Below, in pieces: positions 1 through 7,395 of a DNA stretch of 64,000 nucleotides. The DNA is taken from the NCBI GenBank assembly GCA_028282725.1, contig JANQHF010000061.1, positions 124,001 through 188,000 of the forward strand, read 5' to 3'. How positions within the stretch are numbered: the first letter of the stretch is position 1; every line of letters starts with the position of its first letter. The translations under genes and the position numbers were made by a program. The notes beneath the pieces are model-generated. The model saw only the letters and a program-made list of their open reading frames with translations. It searched no databases and was not told where the DNA came from. The stretch is from Saprospiraceae bacterium. Its GTDB lineage: Bacteria; Bacteroidota; Bacteroidia; Chitinophagales; Saprospiraceae.

Positions 1-254
1 TCAGTCCTGTAGGACTCAGCACAATGACCAAACTGGCACCGAAGAGATATGTAAGCCAGATGATGGGTATGTGGTTTGTAGGAACGGCAGCGGGGAATCT
101 CGTTGCAGGTTTGGTAGCAGGAAGATTTGATCCTGAAGACCTGGATCAAATGCCTGACTTATTCATGAATTTTGTCTATTCGGGAATTGGTGTAGGAATC
201 ATATTACTTATTCTTTTCCCCCTATTGAAAAAGTGGATGGGAGAAGTCAAGTGA
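1..254 (+). CDS. POT/PTR family proton-dependent peptide transporter, C-terminal fragment
   Basis: The reading frame is open from the first bases of the window, so only the last ~84 residues are seen; the internal ATG at 24 is not the start. The residues SPVGLSTMTKLAP followed by a glycine-rich helix (AAGNLVAGLVAG) and a last hydrophobic helix (IGVGIILLILFPLL) match the C-terminal end of POT family di/tripeptide:proton symporters of the inner membrane. The next gene is a second, unrelated peptide transporter, suggesting a peptide-uptake locus. Family call is from recognised motif; substrate is inferred. Confidence 0.85.
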   Translation, partial: SPVGLSTMTKLAPKRYVSQMMGMWFVGTAAGNLVAGLVAGRFDPEDLDQMPDLFMNFVYSGIGVGIILLILFPLLKKWMGEVK

Positions 255-329
255 TTTCTCGATTTTCTCAAAATGATAAAGACCTAAAAATCAATTTTCA
301 TTTGTTATGAACCGTCAATTCTTTTAGAT

Positions 330-2288
330 ATGTCAGATCAGCACAAACCTTATATAGGGCCAGAAATCAAATTGCCCGAAACTACGATCAAAGCATTCTT
401 CCTGGGTGCTATTCTTTCCATGGTCCTGTCTGCAGCCAATGCCTATCTCGGACTTTTTGCCGGTATGACAGTCTCTGCTTCGATTCCGGCAGCAGTCTTG
501 TCCATGGCCATCCTCCGACTATTCAAGAATCACAACATACTGGAGAATAACATTGTACAAACTGCTGCTTCTGCAGGAGAATCTCTTGCTGCAGGCGTCA
601 TATTTACTTTCCCTGCATTGGTGTTGATGGGATACTGGACAGAGTTTAATTATTGGGAAACAGTATTAATCGCATTGTGTGGTGGTGTACTTGGAGTTCT
701 TTTTACAGTTCCACTTCGGAAGGCCCTAATCGTTGAGCAAAAACTGCAATTTCCCGAAGGTGTAGCCACTTCAGAGGTCTTAAAAACTGGTGAAACCGGA
801 GGAAAGGCTGTCAAATTTCTCATCTATGGTGCCTTGATCGGCGGGCTTGCCAAACTGGCGGAAGCAGGATTGAAATTGTGGGAGGGCACAGGTGCTGCCG
901 CGTCTTTAATCGGGAACAGGGTATATGCTTCATTTGCCATTAATCTTTCACCTGCCTTGATCGCGGTTGGATATATCGTTGGCGTTAGAATTGCCTTCCT
1001 TGTTTTTGCCGGAGGAGTGATATCATGGTATATCGCAATTCCGTGGTATATCGCAGCCAATGGAATCACTACCGAAGGCACAACAGCTGTAGCCTTAGGT
1101 AATCAAATCTGGACAGAACAAATAAGATACCTCGGCGTAGGGGCCATGGTTATCGGCGGATTATGGGCATTGATCAGCCTGCGAAGATCTATTGAAATGG
1201 CCGTCAAAAGTGGAATGGCAGCTATCAAGAATAAAATCGATACTTCTCAAATATTGAGAACAGAGCGAGATACACCTATGAACTGGGTGATGATTGCGAT
1301 TGTCATCATGATTGTTCCTGTCTTTATAATTTATCTCAGGGAAATTCATGATGTAGTAATATCAGGAATGATGGCTGTCTTCATGGTTATTGCGGGATTC
1401 TTGTTTTCTGCTGTGGCGGGTTATATGGCAGGTCTTGTGGGAAGTTCGAATAATCCAATATCAGGAGTAACGATAGCCACAGTTCTGACGGCATCGCTGA
1501 TCTTGGTATTGATCCTTGGAGACTCATCTGAAAGTGGCCCTGCAGCAGCTATATTAATTGGAGCTGTTGTATGTTGTGCTGCAGCCATTGCTGGCGATAA
1601 TATGCAGGATCTCAAGGCTGGACATATCCTTGGTGCCACACCGCAAAACCAGCAAATCATGCAGATGGTTGGTGTTTTTAGTGCGGCTTTAGTGATGCCA
1701 TTAGTTCTGCAATTGTTATTGACCGGGTATGGGTTTGGTCCTCCTACTGAGGCAAATCCGGATTCATTGACTGCCCCGCAGGCGACCTTGATGCAGAGTG
1801 TTGCCGATGGGGTATTTTCAGGCAACCTTCCTTGGCCGATGATCTATGCAGGGATGGCAATAGGTGTTGTGGTCATCTTGTTGGATCAATACCAGGAGCG
1901 CAGGGGTTCAGATTTCAGAATACCGGTTCTTGCTGTTGCCGTAGGTATTTATCTTCCATTTGAATTGGACAGCGCAATTATGTTGGGAGGAATCATTGCA
2001 TGGTTGGTTTCCAGATACCAGAAACGAAATAAATCTTCGGTTAAAAATTTTGAAGTACAAGAATCCAAGAGTGAAAATGCCGGATTACTGTTTGCCTCAG
2101 GGTTGATCACGGGTGAAGCGTTAATTGGTATTGGTCTTGCCGTTCCTGTGGCCATTTACGGATCCGGGGATGTCCTGGCGATCGCAGATGATCCATTTGG
2201 CAGCATTCCTGGAATCATTATTCTCGGTATTATTTGCTGGTGGTTGTACAGTCTGGCAGCAAGGGCATTCAGGGAGGAATCAAATTAA
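330..2288 (+). CDS. OPT family oligopeptide transporter
   Basis: A 652-residue polytopic inner-membrane protein with about 14-16 hydrophobic segments and no signal peptide. The N-terminus (ETTIKAFFLGAILSMVLSAANAYLGLFAGMTVSASIPAAV) is typical of the bacterial OPT family. So are the NNIVQTAASAGESLAAG segment near residues 75-90, FPEGVATSEVLKTGE near 142-156, and GDNMQDLKAGHILGATPQNQQ near 425-445. OPT proteins import oligopeptides or metal-peptide complexes by proton coupling; the exact substrate cannot be read from sequence. It lies 75 bp after the POT gene on the same strand. Length is normal for the bacterial branch, and the gene ends right at the edge of the palindromic repeat array. Confidence 0.93.
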   Translation: MSDQHKPYIGPEIKLPETTIKAFFLGAILSMVLSAANAYLGLFAGMTVSASIPAAVLSMAILRLFKNHNILENNIVQTAASAGESLAAGVIFTFPALVLMGYWTEFNYWETVLIALCGGVLGVLFTVPLRKALIVEQKLQFPEGVATSEVLKTGETGGKAVKFLIYGALIGGLAKLAEAGLKLWEGTGAAASLIGNRVYASFAINLSPALIAVGYIVGVRIAFLVFAGGVISWYIAIPWYIAANGITTEGTTAVALGNQIWTEQIRYLGVGAMVIGGLWALISLRRSIEMAVKSGMAAIKNKIDTSQILRTERDTPMNWVMIAIVIMIVPVFIIYLREIHDVVISGMMAVFMVIAGFLFSAVAGYMAGLVGSSNNPISGVTIATVLTASLILVLILGDSSESGPAAAILIGAVVCCAAAIAGDNMQDLKAGHILGATPQNQQIMQMVGVFSAALVMPLVLQLLLTGYGFGPPTEANPDSLTAPQATLMQSVADGVFSGNLPWPMIYAGMAIGVVVILLDQYQERRGSDFRIPVLAVAVGIYLPFELDSAIMLGGIIAWLVSRYQKRNKSSVKNFEVQESKSENAGLLFASGLITGEALIGIGLAVPVAIYGSGDVLAIADDPFGSIPGIIILGIICWWLYSLAARAFREESN

Positions 2289-2417
2289 TATTCCGGTGCT
2301 CCGCACCTGAGGTGTATGTGCGTACAAATGGTTCTACAGAAATTATCGATGTTCCCAACCTGGATGGATTGCTATTGATCTTCACCTGATTATAGGCGAA
2401 ATGAAAATTTAGATCGC

Positions 2418-2486
2418 GAGGTACAGCGTACCGGACATCTTTGTAGCATTGTAAATTATTGGGAATATAAGAGGTGCGGCGCGCCG
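2418..2486 (+). repeat. 69-bp core repeat A
   Basis: First core unit. The left palindrome GGTAC-AGC-GTACC at 2420-2432 is perfect. The right palindrome at 2473-2485 reads GGTGC-GGC-GCGCC and has one broken stem pair, so it is partly decayed. Confidence 0.85.
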
Positions 2487-2653
2487 AGATATTTAATAGA
2501 TGGACATTTAAAATCGTTGGATAGTATTCCGGTGCTCTGCACCTGAGGTGTACGAGCGCACAAATGGTTCCACAGAAATTATCAATGTTCTCAACCTGGA
2601 TGGATTGCTATTGATCTTCACCTGATTATAAGCGAAATGAAAATTTAGATTGT

Positions 2654-2722
2654 GAGGTACAGCGTACCGGACATCTTTGTAGCATTGTAAATTATTGGGA
2701 ATATAAGAGGTGCAGCGCACCG
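2654..2722 (+). repeat. 69-bp core repeat B
   Basis: Second core, exactly 236 bp after A. Both palindromes are perfect (2656-2668 and 2709-2721). Its preceding linker is the same class as that of A. Confidence 0.85.
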
Positions 2723-2889
2723 AGACATTTAATAGATAGACATCTAAAATCGTTGAATAGTATTCCGGTGCTCCGCACCGGTGGTATATGGATGTAATAA
2801 TAATTTTACCTTGATCGTGGATGGTCTACGGCTGTAGGGATTGGCATTGTCTGGCACCTGATTATAAGCGAAATGAAAATTTAGAACGC

Positions 2890-2958
2890 GAGGTACAGCG
2901 TACCGGACATCTTTGTAGCATTGTAAAACATTGGGAATATAAGAGGTGCAGCGCACCG
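2890..2958 (+). repeat. 69-bp core repeat C
   Basis: Third core, 236 bp after B. Both palindromes are intact. The interior shows a two-base change relative to the other cores (AAAACATTGG instead of AAATTATTGG). Confidence 0.85.
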
Positions 2959-3082
2959 TAATATCCGGGTCAAATCAACAAATAATATTCTCTTGTTTTG
3001 TTGCTACAAATAAAGGGTGTCGTGATCATACAATACCGATGATGAGCACCATAATCAACCAAAAATGACCATTTTAAACCAT

Positions 3083-3151
3083 GAGGTACAGCGTACCGGA
3101 CATCTTTGTAGCATTGTAAGTTATTGGGAATATAAGAGGTGCAGCGCACCG
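3083..3151 (+). repeat. 69-bp core repeat D
   Basis: Fourth core, 193 bp after C because it is joined by the shorter class III linker. Both palindromes are intact. It lies immediately upstream of the transposase start and may overlap its promoter or leader. Confidence 0.85.
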
Positions 3152-3166
3152 AAATTTTAATCAAAA

Positions 3167-3628
3167 ATGGCCAATACATATTCACAAGCATATTTTCAAT
3201 TAGTATTTGCAGTTAGAAATCGAGAGGCGTTAATTCATCAATCATGGAAGGGTCAATTGGAAAAATACATAACAACCATCATTCAATATCATGGCCATAA
3301 ACTAATCGCAATAGGTACGATGCCAGATCATATTCACATATTGATTGGATACAAATTGACACATAAAATTCCTGACCTGGTTGAGGAAATTAAAACATCA
3401 ACAAATGCATGGATAAATAAGCAGGGATTTTTGAAATACAAATTTGATTGGCAAAAAGGTTATGGAGCGTTTACATATTCACGTTCACAAATAGACCGTG
3501 TTGCCAAGTATATATTGAGGCAAGAAGAGCACCATCGGACAATTTCGTTTCGCGAGGAATTTATGGAATTATTAAATGAATTTGGCATCGATTCGAAATT
3601 GGAATATGTCTTTGAATTCATTGAATAA
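3167..3628 (+). CDS. REP-associated tyrosine transposase (RAYT), IS200-like Y1 family
   Basis: A 153-residue HUH endonuclease of the Y1_Tnp fold. The N-terminus (MANTYSQAYFQLVFAV) is a first beta strand, PDHIHIL around residues 53-59 supplies the two metal-binding histidines (H55, H57), and the helix RVAKYILRQEEHH carries the likely nucleophilic tyrosine Y115. These enzymes nick and rejoin single-stranded DNA at hairpins. The frame is intact, with the typical ending of Bacteroidetes members (FREEFMELLNEFGID). There is no TnpB partner and no classic IS200 end pair. Instead, palindromic cores lie 15 bp upstream and a GGTGC-TCC-GCACC palindrome lies 6 bp after the stop. That context favours a RAYT acting on the repeats. 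Activity is inferred. Confidence 0.92.
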   Translation: MANTYSQAYFQLVFAVRNREALIHQSWKGQLEKYITTIIQYHGHKLIAIGTMPDHIHILIGYKLTHKIPDLVEEIKTSTNAWINKQGFLKYKFDWQKGYGAFTYSRSQIDRVAKYILRQEEHHRTISFREEFMELLNEFGIDSKLEYVFEFIE

Positions 3629-3634
3629 TATTCC

Positions 3635-3647
3635 GGTGCTCCGCACC
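3635..3647 (-). repeat. Palindrome directly downstream of the RAYT stop
   Basis: GGTGC-TCC-GCACC, the inverted-orientation palindrome of the array, lies 6 bp past the transposase stop. A second copy follows at 3688-3700. It could be part of the element end or act as a transcription stop. It is preceded by TATTC, as in the other linkers. Confidence 0.7.
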
Positions 3648-3810
3648 TTCGAAAATTGGACGGAAACCTGGTTCTACAAAGATCACCGGTGCTCCGCACC
3701 GGTGGTATATGGATGTAATAATAATTCTACGTAGATCGTGGATGGTCTACGGCTGTAGGGATTGGCATTGTCTGGCACCTGATTATAAGCGAAATGAAAA
3801 TTTAGAACGT

Positions 3811-3879
3811 GAGGTACAGTGTACCGGACATCTTTGTAGTATTGTAAATTATTGGAAATATAAGAGGTGCAGCGCACCG
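3811..3879 (+). repeat. 69-bp core repeat E
   Basis: Fifth core, first after the transposase. Left palindrome reads GGTAC-AGT-GTACC, with the stem preserved and the loop changed; right palindrome is intact. Confidence 0.85.
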
Positions 3880-4003
3880 TAATATCCGGGTCAAATCAAC
3901 AAATAATATTCTCTTGTTTTGTTGCTACAAATAAAGGGTGTCGCGATCATACAATACCGATGATGAGCACCATAATCAACCAAAAATGATCATTTTAAAC
4001 CAT

Positions 4004-4072
4004 GAGGTACAGCGTACCGGACATCTTTGTAGCATTGTAAATTATTGGGAATATAAGAGGTGCAGCGCACCG
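4004..4072 (+). repeat. 69-bp core repeat F
   Basis: Sixth core, 193 bp after E. Both palindromes are perfect. The linker that follows matches the one following core A. Confidence 0.85.
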
Positions 4073-4239
4073 AGATATTTAATAGATGGACATTTAAAAT
4101 CGTTGAATAGTATTCCGGTGCTTTGCACCTGAGGTATATGGGCGTAACAATGATTCTACGTAGATCATGGATGGTCTACGGCTGCAGGGATTGGCATTGT
4201 CCTGCACCTGATTATGAGCGAAATGAAAATTTAGATGGT

Positions 4240-4308
4240 GAGGGACAGCGTACCGCACATCTTTGTAGCATTGTAAATTATCGGGAATATAAGAGGTGCG
4301 GCGCACCG
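4240..4308 (+). repeat. 69-bp core repeat G
   Basis: Last core, 236 bp after F and ending 35 bp before the hydrolase start. Left palindrome is decayed (GGGAC-AGC-GTACC). Right palindrome is GGTGC-GGC-GCACC with an intact stem. Confidence 0.8.
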
Positions 4309-4343
4309 TAATCTATATCATTAAATTCTTACAAATTAAATTT

Positions 4344-5291
4344 ATGCGCAAGCTTGGTCGATTCATTGTGATGATCATAATCATCTTATTTCTTGGATTC
4401 TACATTTTGCGCAACCCGGATAAACCTGTCGAAATATTAAAAAAATATTATGCGGACCAGGAATCGGAATGGCTGGAGCTTCAGGGTATGCAGGTTCATT
4501 ACAGAGAAGAAGGAAACGACCCTCCTGTAGTCCTGTTGCACGGTACCGGTGCATCTCTGCACACATGGGACGATTGGACTTCGAAAATGAAAGATCACCT
4601 GACTGTTTTCAGAATGGATCTTCCTGCATTTGGTTTGACCGGGCCACATCCAGGGCGGGATTATTCCATACAGGCATACATTGATTTTGTGAATGGGTTT
4701 GTTGAATCGCAGGGACTCGAATCATTCTACCTGGCAGGCAATTCACTGGGCGGCTATATTGCCTGGGCTTATACCGTCCGATATCCCGGAAAGGTTGCCA
4801 AGCTCCTCTTGCTGGACTCTTCCGGCTATCCACATGAAGGGGAATCAGATGCTCTTGCATTCAAGATTGCGACCAATCCTGTATTGCGTCCATTGATGAA
4901 ACATATTACGCCCAAAAGCTTTATACGAAAAAACCTGGAACAGGTTTATTACGACGACTCCAGGATTTCGGATCAGCTTGTTACACTTTATCACGACATG
5001 GCACTACGTGCAGGTAATCGACAGGCCTTTATCGATCGTGTATTTACCGAACATTCTGACCTTTCTGATCACATCAAGGAAATCAACTGCCCGACATTAA
5101 TCATGTGGGGAAAGGAAGATACCTGGGCTTCCCTTGATGATGCTTCCTGTTTTGAAAAAGACATTGATGGAGCTCAACTCATCATCTATGAAAACATAGG
5201 CCATGTTCCAATGGAAGAAGACCCCGAACTGACCGTAGAAGATGCCCTACAATTTTTACTGTCAGCAAATCTTACTGATAGTGATCTTTAA
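4344..5291 (+). CDS. Alpha/beta hydrolase, membrane-anchored or secreted
   Basis: A 315-residue alpha/beta hydrolase. The N-terminus (MRKLGRFIVMIIIILFLGFYI) is one hydrophobic segment that anchors or exports the protein. The fold follows with the oxyanion motif LLHGTGASLHTW, nucleophile elbow GNSLGG (serine near residue 134), the acidic residue in MWGKEDTW and the catalytic histidine in ENIGHVPMEEDPE. The substrate cannot be told. The frame extends upstream to a GTG at 4296, but that codon lies inside repeat core G, so the ATG at 4344 is preferred. The 3' end overlaps the convergent next gene by 20 bp. Confidence 0.88.
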   Translation: MRKLGRFIVMIIIILFLGFYILRNPDKPVEILKKYYADQESEWLELQGMQVHYREEGNDPPVVLLHGTGASLHTWDDWTSKMKDHLTVFRMDLPAFGLTGPHPGRDYSIQAYIDFVNGFVESQGLESFYLAGNSLGGYIAWAYTVRYPGKVAKLLLLDSSGYPHEGESDALAFKIATNPVLRPLMKHITPKSFIRKNLEQVYYDDSRISDQLVTLYHDMALRAGNRQAFIDRVFTEHSDLSDHIKEINCPTLIMWGKEDTWASLDDASCFEKDIDGAQLIIYENIGHVPMEEDPELTVEDALQFLLSANLTDSDL

Positions 5292-6225
5292 GCCGATCCC
5301 TAACCGCTAGTAATTTATCCCTGACTTCAACAATGCTTTCCCATTCCCGGCCGGCTTCACCGTGTTCGATACCAACATATCCACGGTAACCTGCGTCCAG
5401 GACGATCTTCATCATTCGGTCATAGTCCAGATCAGATTGATTGCCATCGTCATCCCATACGGTTGTTTTTAGACTGACACCTTTTGCCAGTGGCATGAGT
5501 TCTTCGGTGCCCCGATAGGCATCATAGGAGACTGATTTATTCTTTTCCCTGTCCTTGTAAATGCTGAAATTTCCGAAATCGGGAAGTGTGCCGGCCCTTG
5601 GATGATCTGCAGCCTTCATGACACCAACTAACCATTTGGCATTACTGGAATTTCCACCATGATTCTCGATGATTACATTGATGTCATGCGGATCTGCATA
5701 TTCGCATAGTCTCCTGAGGCCATCTGCAACCAGCTTCATCGATTCATCAAAGTCGTCTGGTTTACTACCAAAACCTCCCCTGCTGAATCCATTGACTCTA
5801 ATAGAATGACAGCCTAAATACTTTGCAGCTGTGACCCACTTCTTGTGATTTTCTACAGTCTGAATCCGGTCTTTTTCTTCCGGAGCACCGAGTGCTCCTT
5901 CCATATCACACATGATCAGTAGAGATCTCACCCCTTCTGAATCCGCACGATCTTTCATTTCCTTCAGGTAGGCCATATCTTCTGCCTTGTCCTTGAAGAA
6001 CTGGTTGACATATTCGACTGCATCTATACCATGCTTCTTGGTCATCATGGGAAAATCCAGGTGATCCAGTTTCTTTTGAAATAATTGACGGTATAGTGAC
6101 CATTCCGCTAATGATATTTTGAAAAGAGGTTCTTTCATGTCCATATAGAAGGCATTGGATTTAAAAGAAAGACTTGTCCCGGCAAGGCCGAGGGCCGTAT
6201 TTGTTATGAATGTGCGTCTCTTCAT
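5272..6225 (-). CDS. Sugar phosphate isomerase/epimerase-like TIM-barrel protein, exported
   Basis: A 317-residue protein of the xylose-isomerase-like/AP endonuclease 2 fold. The N-terminus MKRRTFITNTALGLAGTSLS resembles a twin-arginine signal, so export is likely. Barrel motifs include a metal-ligand strand IIENHGG near residues 186-192, LPDFGNF near 216, VSLKTTVWDDDG near 250, and the closing YVGIEHGE near 286-293. Proteins of this kind in Bacteroidetes are often periplasmic enzymes acting on sugars or polyols; the reaction is unknown here. The gene stands alone on the minus strand, convergent with the hydrolase. Confidence 0.85.
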   Translation of the reverse strand: MKRRTFITNTALGLAGTSLSFKSNAFYMDMKEPLFKISLAEWSLYRQLFQKKLDHLDFPMMTKKHGIDAVEYVNQFFKDKAEDMAYLKEMKDRADSEGVRSLLIMCDMEGALGAPEEKDRIQTVENHKKWVTAAKYLGCHSIRVNGFSRGGFGSKPDDFDESMKLVADGLRRLCEYADPHDINVIIENHGGNSSNAKWLVGVMKAADHPRAGTLPDFGNFSIYKDREKNKSVSYDAYRGTEELMPLAKGVSLKTTVWDDDGNQSDLDYDRMMKIVLDAGYRGYVGIEHGEAGREWESIVEVRDKLLAVRDRLKDHYQ

Positions 6226-6339
6226 TATTTAAATTTTCCCGTGTTAAAAATTGAGAATGACTAAGATACCTAAAGCTGAACTATTCTTTTAAAGATTAAT
6301 CTACCCAAGGTCTAAGTTCAGCACCGGTAATAAATTGGG

Positions 6340-6769
6340 TCATTTCTCCAGACCAGAATGATCTGACTCTCCTCTCCTTTGATTCTGCATCAGACTTTCA
6401 TGTTTTGATTTCAAATTACTGAATTGACTTTCCAATTTTGAAAACCGCTTTTCATGCATCTTGATGATTTCAACGAGATATAGGACCATTCGATCGTATT
6501 TCACATCGTCAGGAAGCCCTTCTACGTCGTAGTGAATCAGATTTGTCAAACCCAGAGAATCAATTTCTTCGGCGATATATCCGATTTCATTTCTATCCGG
6601 TGTCTTTGGACGGCTATACTGTACTGTTATCATCCGGATGATTGATAGCCATATTGCCTATGATCTTTACATCACCTTTGACATCAAGGTGTTGGGCTAT
6701 CAGAGTAGTTGTCAACCCAAGGAATAGAATCAATGAAACTGTTAAACTCGTTTTTTGAATCATGACCAT
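6340..6769 (-). pseudogene. Remnant of a tail-fibre-like protein with S74 chaperone domain
   Basis: Two reading frames overlap on the minus strand. The first (6769-6614) encodes a 51-residue piece with a clear signal peptide (VSLILFLGLTTTLIAQ) followed by LDVKGDVKIIGNMAINHPDD, the usual start of Bacteroidetes tail-fibre-domain proteins. The second (6633-6340) encodes 97 residues beginning MITVQYSRPKTPDRN. It contains GYIAEEID and YDRMVLYLVEIIKMHEK followed by a short coiled coil, typical of the C-terminal intramolecular chaperone (peptidase S74) domain. The long central part expected between these pieces is missing and the frames disagree. A large internal deletion is inferred. Confidence 0.7.
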
Positions 6770-6884
6770 CTTGTTTGCGTTTATATGGTCAATAATCCTT
6801 GTTAAAAGTATTTTCTGCTGGTAGATCTATTCCCGATACCGGTAAAATTGTCCCTAAAGAAGTTTTCTTCAATTTTACAAGTCA

Positions 6885-6917
6885 AGGTTTACGAAACTTT
6901 TAAAGTTTCGTAAACCT
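6885..6917. terminator. Perfect 33-bp inverted repeat after the DUF4242 gene
   Basis: Arms of 16 bp (6885-6900 and 6902-6917) are exact reverse complements around one central base, containing GTTTACGAAAC on one side and GTTTCGTAAAC on the other. It begins 9 bp past the stop of the minus-strand DUF4242 gene, the usual place for a terminator, but neither side has a good T-run. It could instead be a protein-binding site or an mRNA 3' stabiliser. Confidence 0.5.
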
Positions 6918-6925
6918 ATCTTTGA

Positions 6926-7294
6926 TTAATTCGCCGTTTCAGGCCCGATTTTAGTTGATAAGAGACTGATTTTATTCACCGGGAAGCTCCCTTTTTCTGC
7001 ATGTTCCCGGATCAATTCTTCATTCTCAGCCTTATAAATGCAGTATACTTTATCCCCTGTAACATAACTGTGCATCCATTCAATTTGTGGTCCCATTTCT
7101 TTTAAGACTGAACATGATTGCTTTGATATTCCTTGTAATTGTTGTGCGGTGAGGTCTCCTGCACCAGGAATTTCTCTTTCTATAAGATATGTTTTCAAGC
7201 CTTTCGCAGGACCGTCTTTTTGAGAATTGGATTGAGCGACCGCAGTGGAGTACAGGGACAAAAGGATAATTGATGTTGTGATTAAATATTTCAT
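6926..7294 (-). CDS. Secreted DUF4242 (SCO4226-like, nickel-binding fold) protein
   Basis: A 122-residue protein with a signal peptide (MKYLITTSIILLSLYSTAVAQ) and one DUF4242 domain of ferredoxin-like alpha/beta type. Recognisable segments are TYLIEREIPGAGDLTAQQL near residue 35, CSVLKEMGPQIEWMHSYVTGDKVYCIY in the middle and IREHAEKGSFPVNKI near the end. Relatives include a nickel-binding protein from Streptomyces; metal binding here is inferred. The following gene upstream on the same strand (7396-8502) carries a second DUF4242 domain fused to a regulator, so the two are probably linked in function. Confidence 0.82.
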   Translation of the reverse strand: MKYLITTSIILLSLYSTAVAQSNSQKDGPAKGLKTYLIEREIPGAGDLTAQQLQGISKQSCSVLKEMGPQIEWMHSYVTGDKVYCIYKAENEELIREHAEKGSFPVNKISLLSTKIGPETAN

Positions 7295-7395
7295 AATCTT
7301 CTAATTTTACATGATACAATAATTTATTGCTGCATAATTAGAACCATCAACATTCCAATAATAGAAGGTACGGTTCAAAAAATGTATTATTTAAT

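Larger units (their letters stand above)
2767..3151 (+). repeat. Left copy of a 385-bp direct repeat (cores C and D) flanking the RAYT
   Basis: This segment begins at palindrome GGTGC-TCC-GCACC (2767-2779), contains core C (2890-2958) and core D (3083-3151), and ends at the last base of core D. The same 385 bp recur at 3688-4072 with about a dozen substitutions by eye and no length change. The transposase gene starts 15 bp after this copy. Confidence 0.85.
3688..4072 (+). repeat. Right copy of the 385-bp direct repeat (cores E and F)
   Basis: Same length and order as 2767-3151: opening palindrome, class II linker, core E, class III linker, core F. About twelve scattered substitutions separate the two copies, including one in the loop of the core E left palindrome (AGT instead of AGC). 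The equal length and shared borders imply a segmental duplication with the transposase gene now lying between the copies. Confidence 0.85.
2291..4308. repeat. Mosaic array of palindromic repeats surrounding a RAYT gene
   Basis: About 2 kb between the OPT and hydrolase genes is built from seven copies of a 69-bp core joined by three classes of linker, with an intact Y1-type transposase gene in the middle. Each core carries two short stem-loops: GGTAC-AGC-GTACC at its left end and GGTGC-AGC-GCACC at its right end. A third palindrome, GGTGC-TCC-GCACC, opens the linker before many cores (2295, 2531, 2767, 3635, 3688, 4117) and reads as the opposite orientation of the other two. Core-to-core distances are 236, 236, 193, then the transposase, then 193 and 236 bp. 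The linkers fall in classes I-I-II-III-[RAYT]-II-III-II. This resembles REP/REPIN systems mobilised by RAYTs. Confidence 0.9.

Noticed and set aside
1421..1825. 134-residue minus-strand frame inside the OPT gene
   Set aside because: It lies wholly inside a well-supported gene on the other strand and has no recognisable features.
2508..4306. Repeated minus-strand frames reading MRCTSYIPNNLQCYKDVRYAVP
   Set aside because: These similar 64-73-residue frames arise because the 69-bp core (a multiple of three) is open on that strand. Their ends fall in unrelated linkers, and conservation follows the DNA palindromes rather than a protein.
2291..4308. CRISPR array
   Set aside because: The repeats are longer than CRISPR repeats, linkers are long and reused rather than unique, and no cas gene is present.
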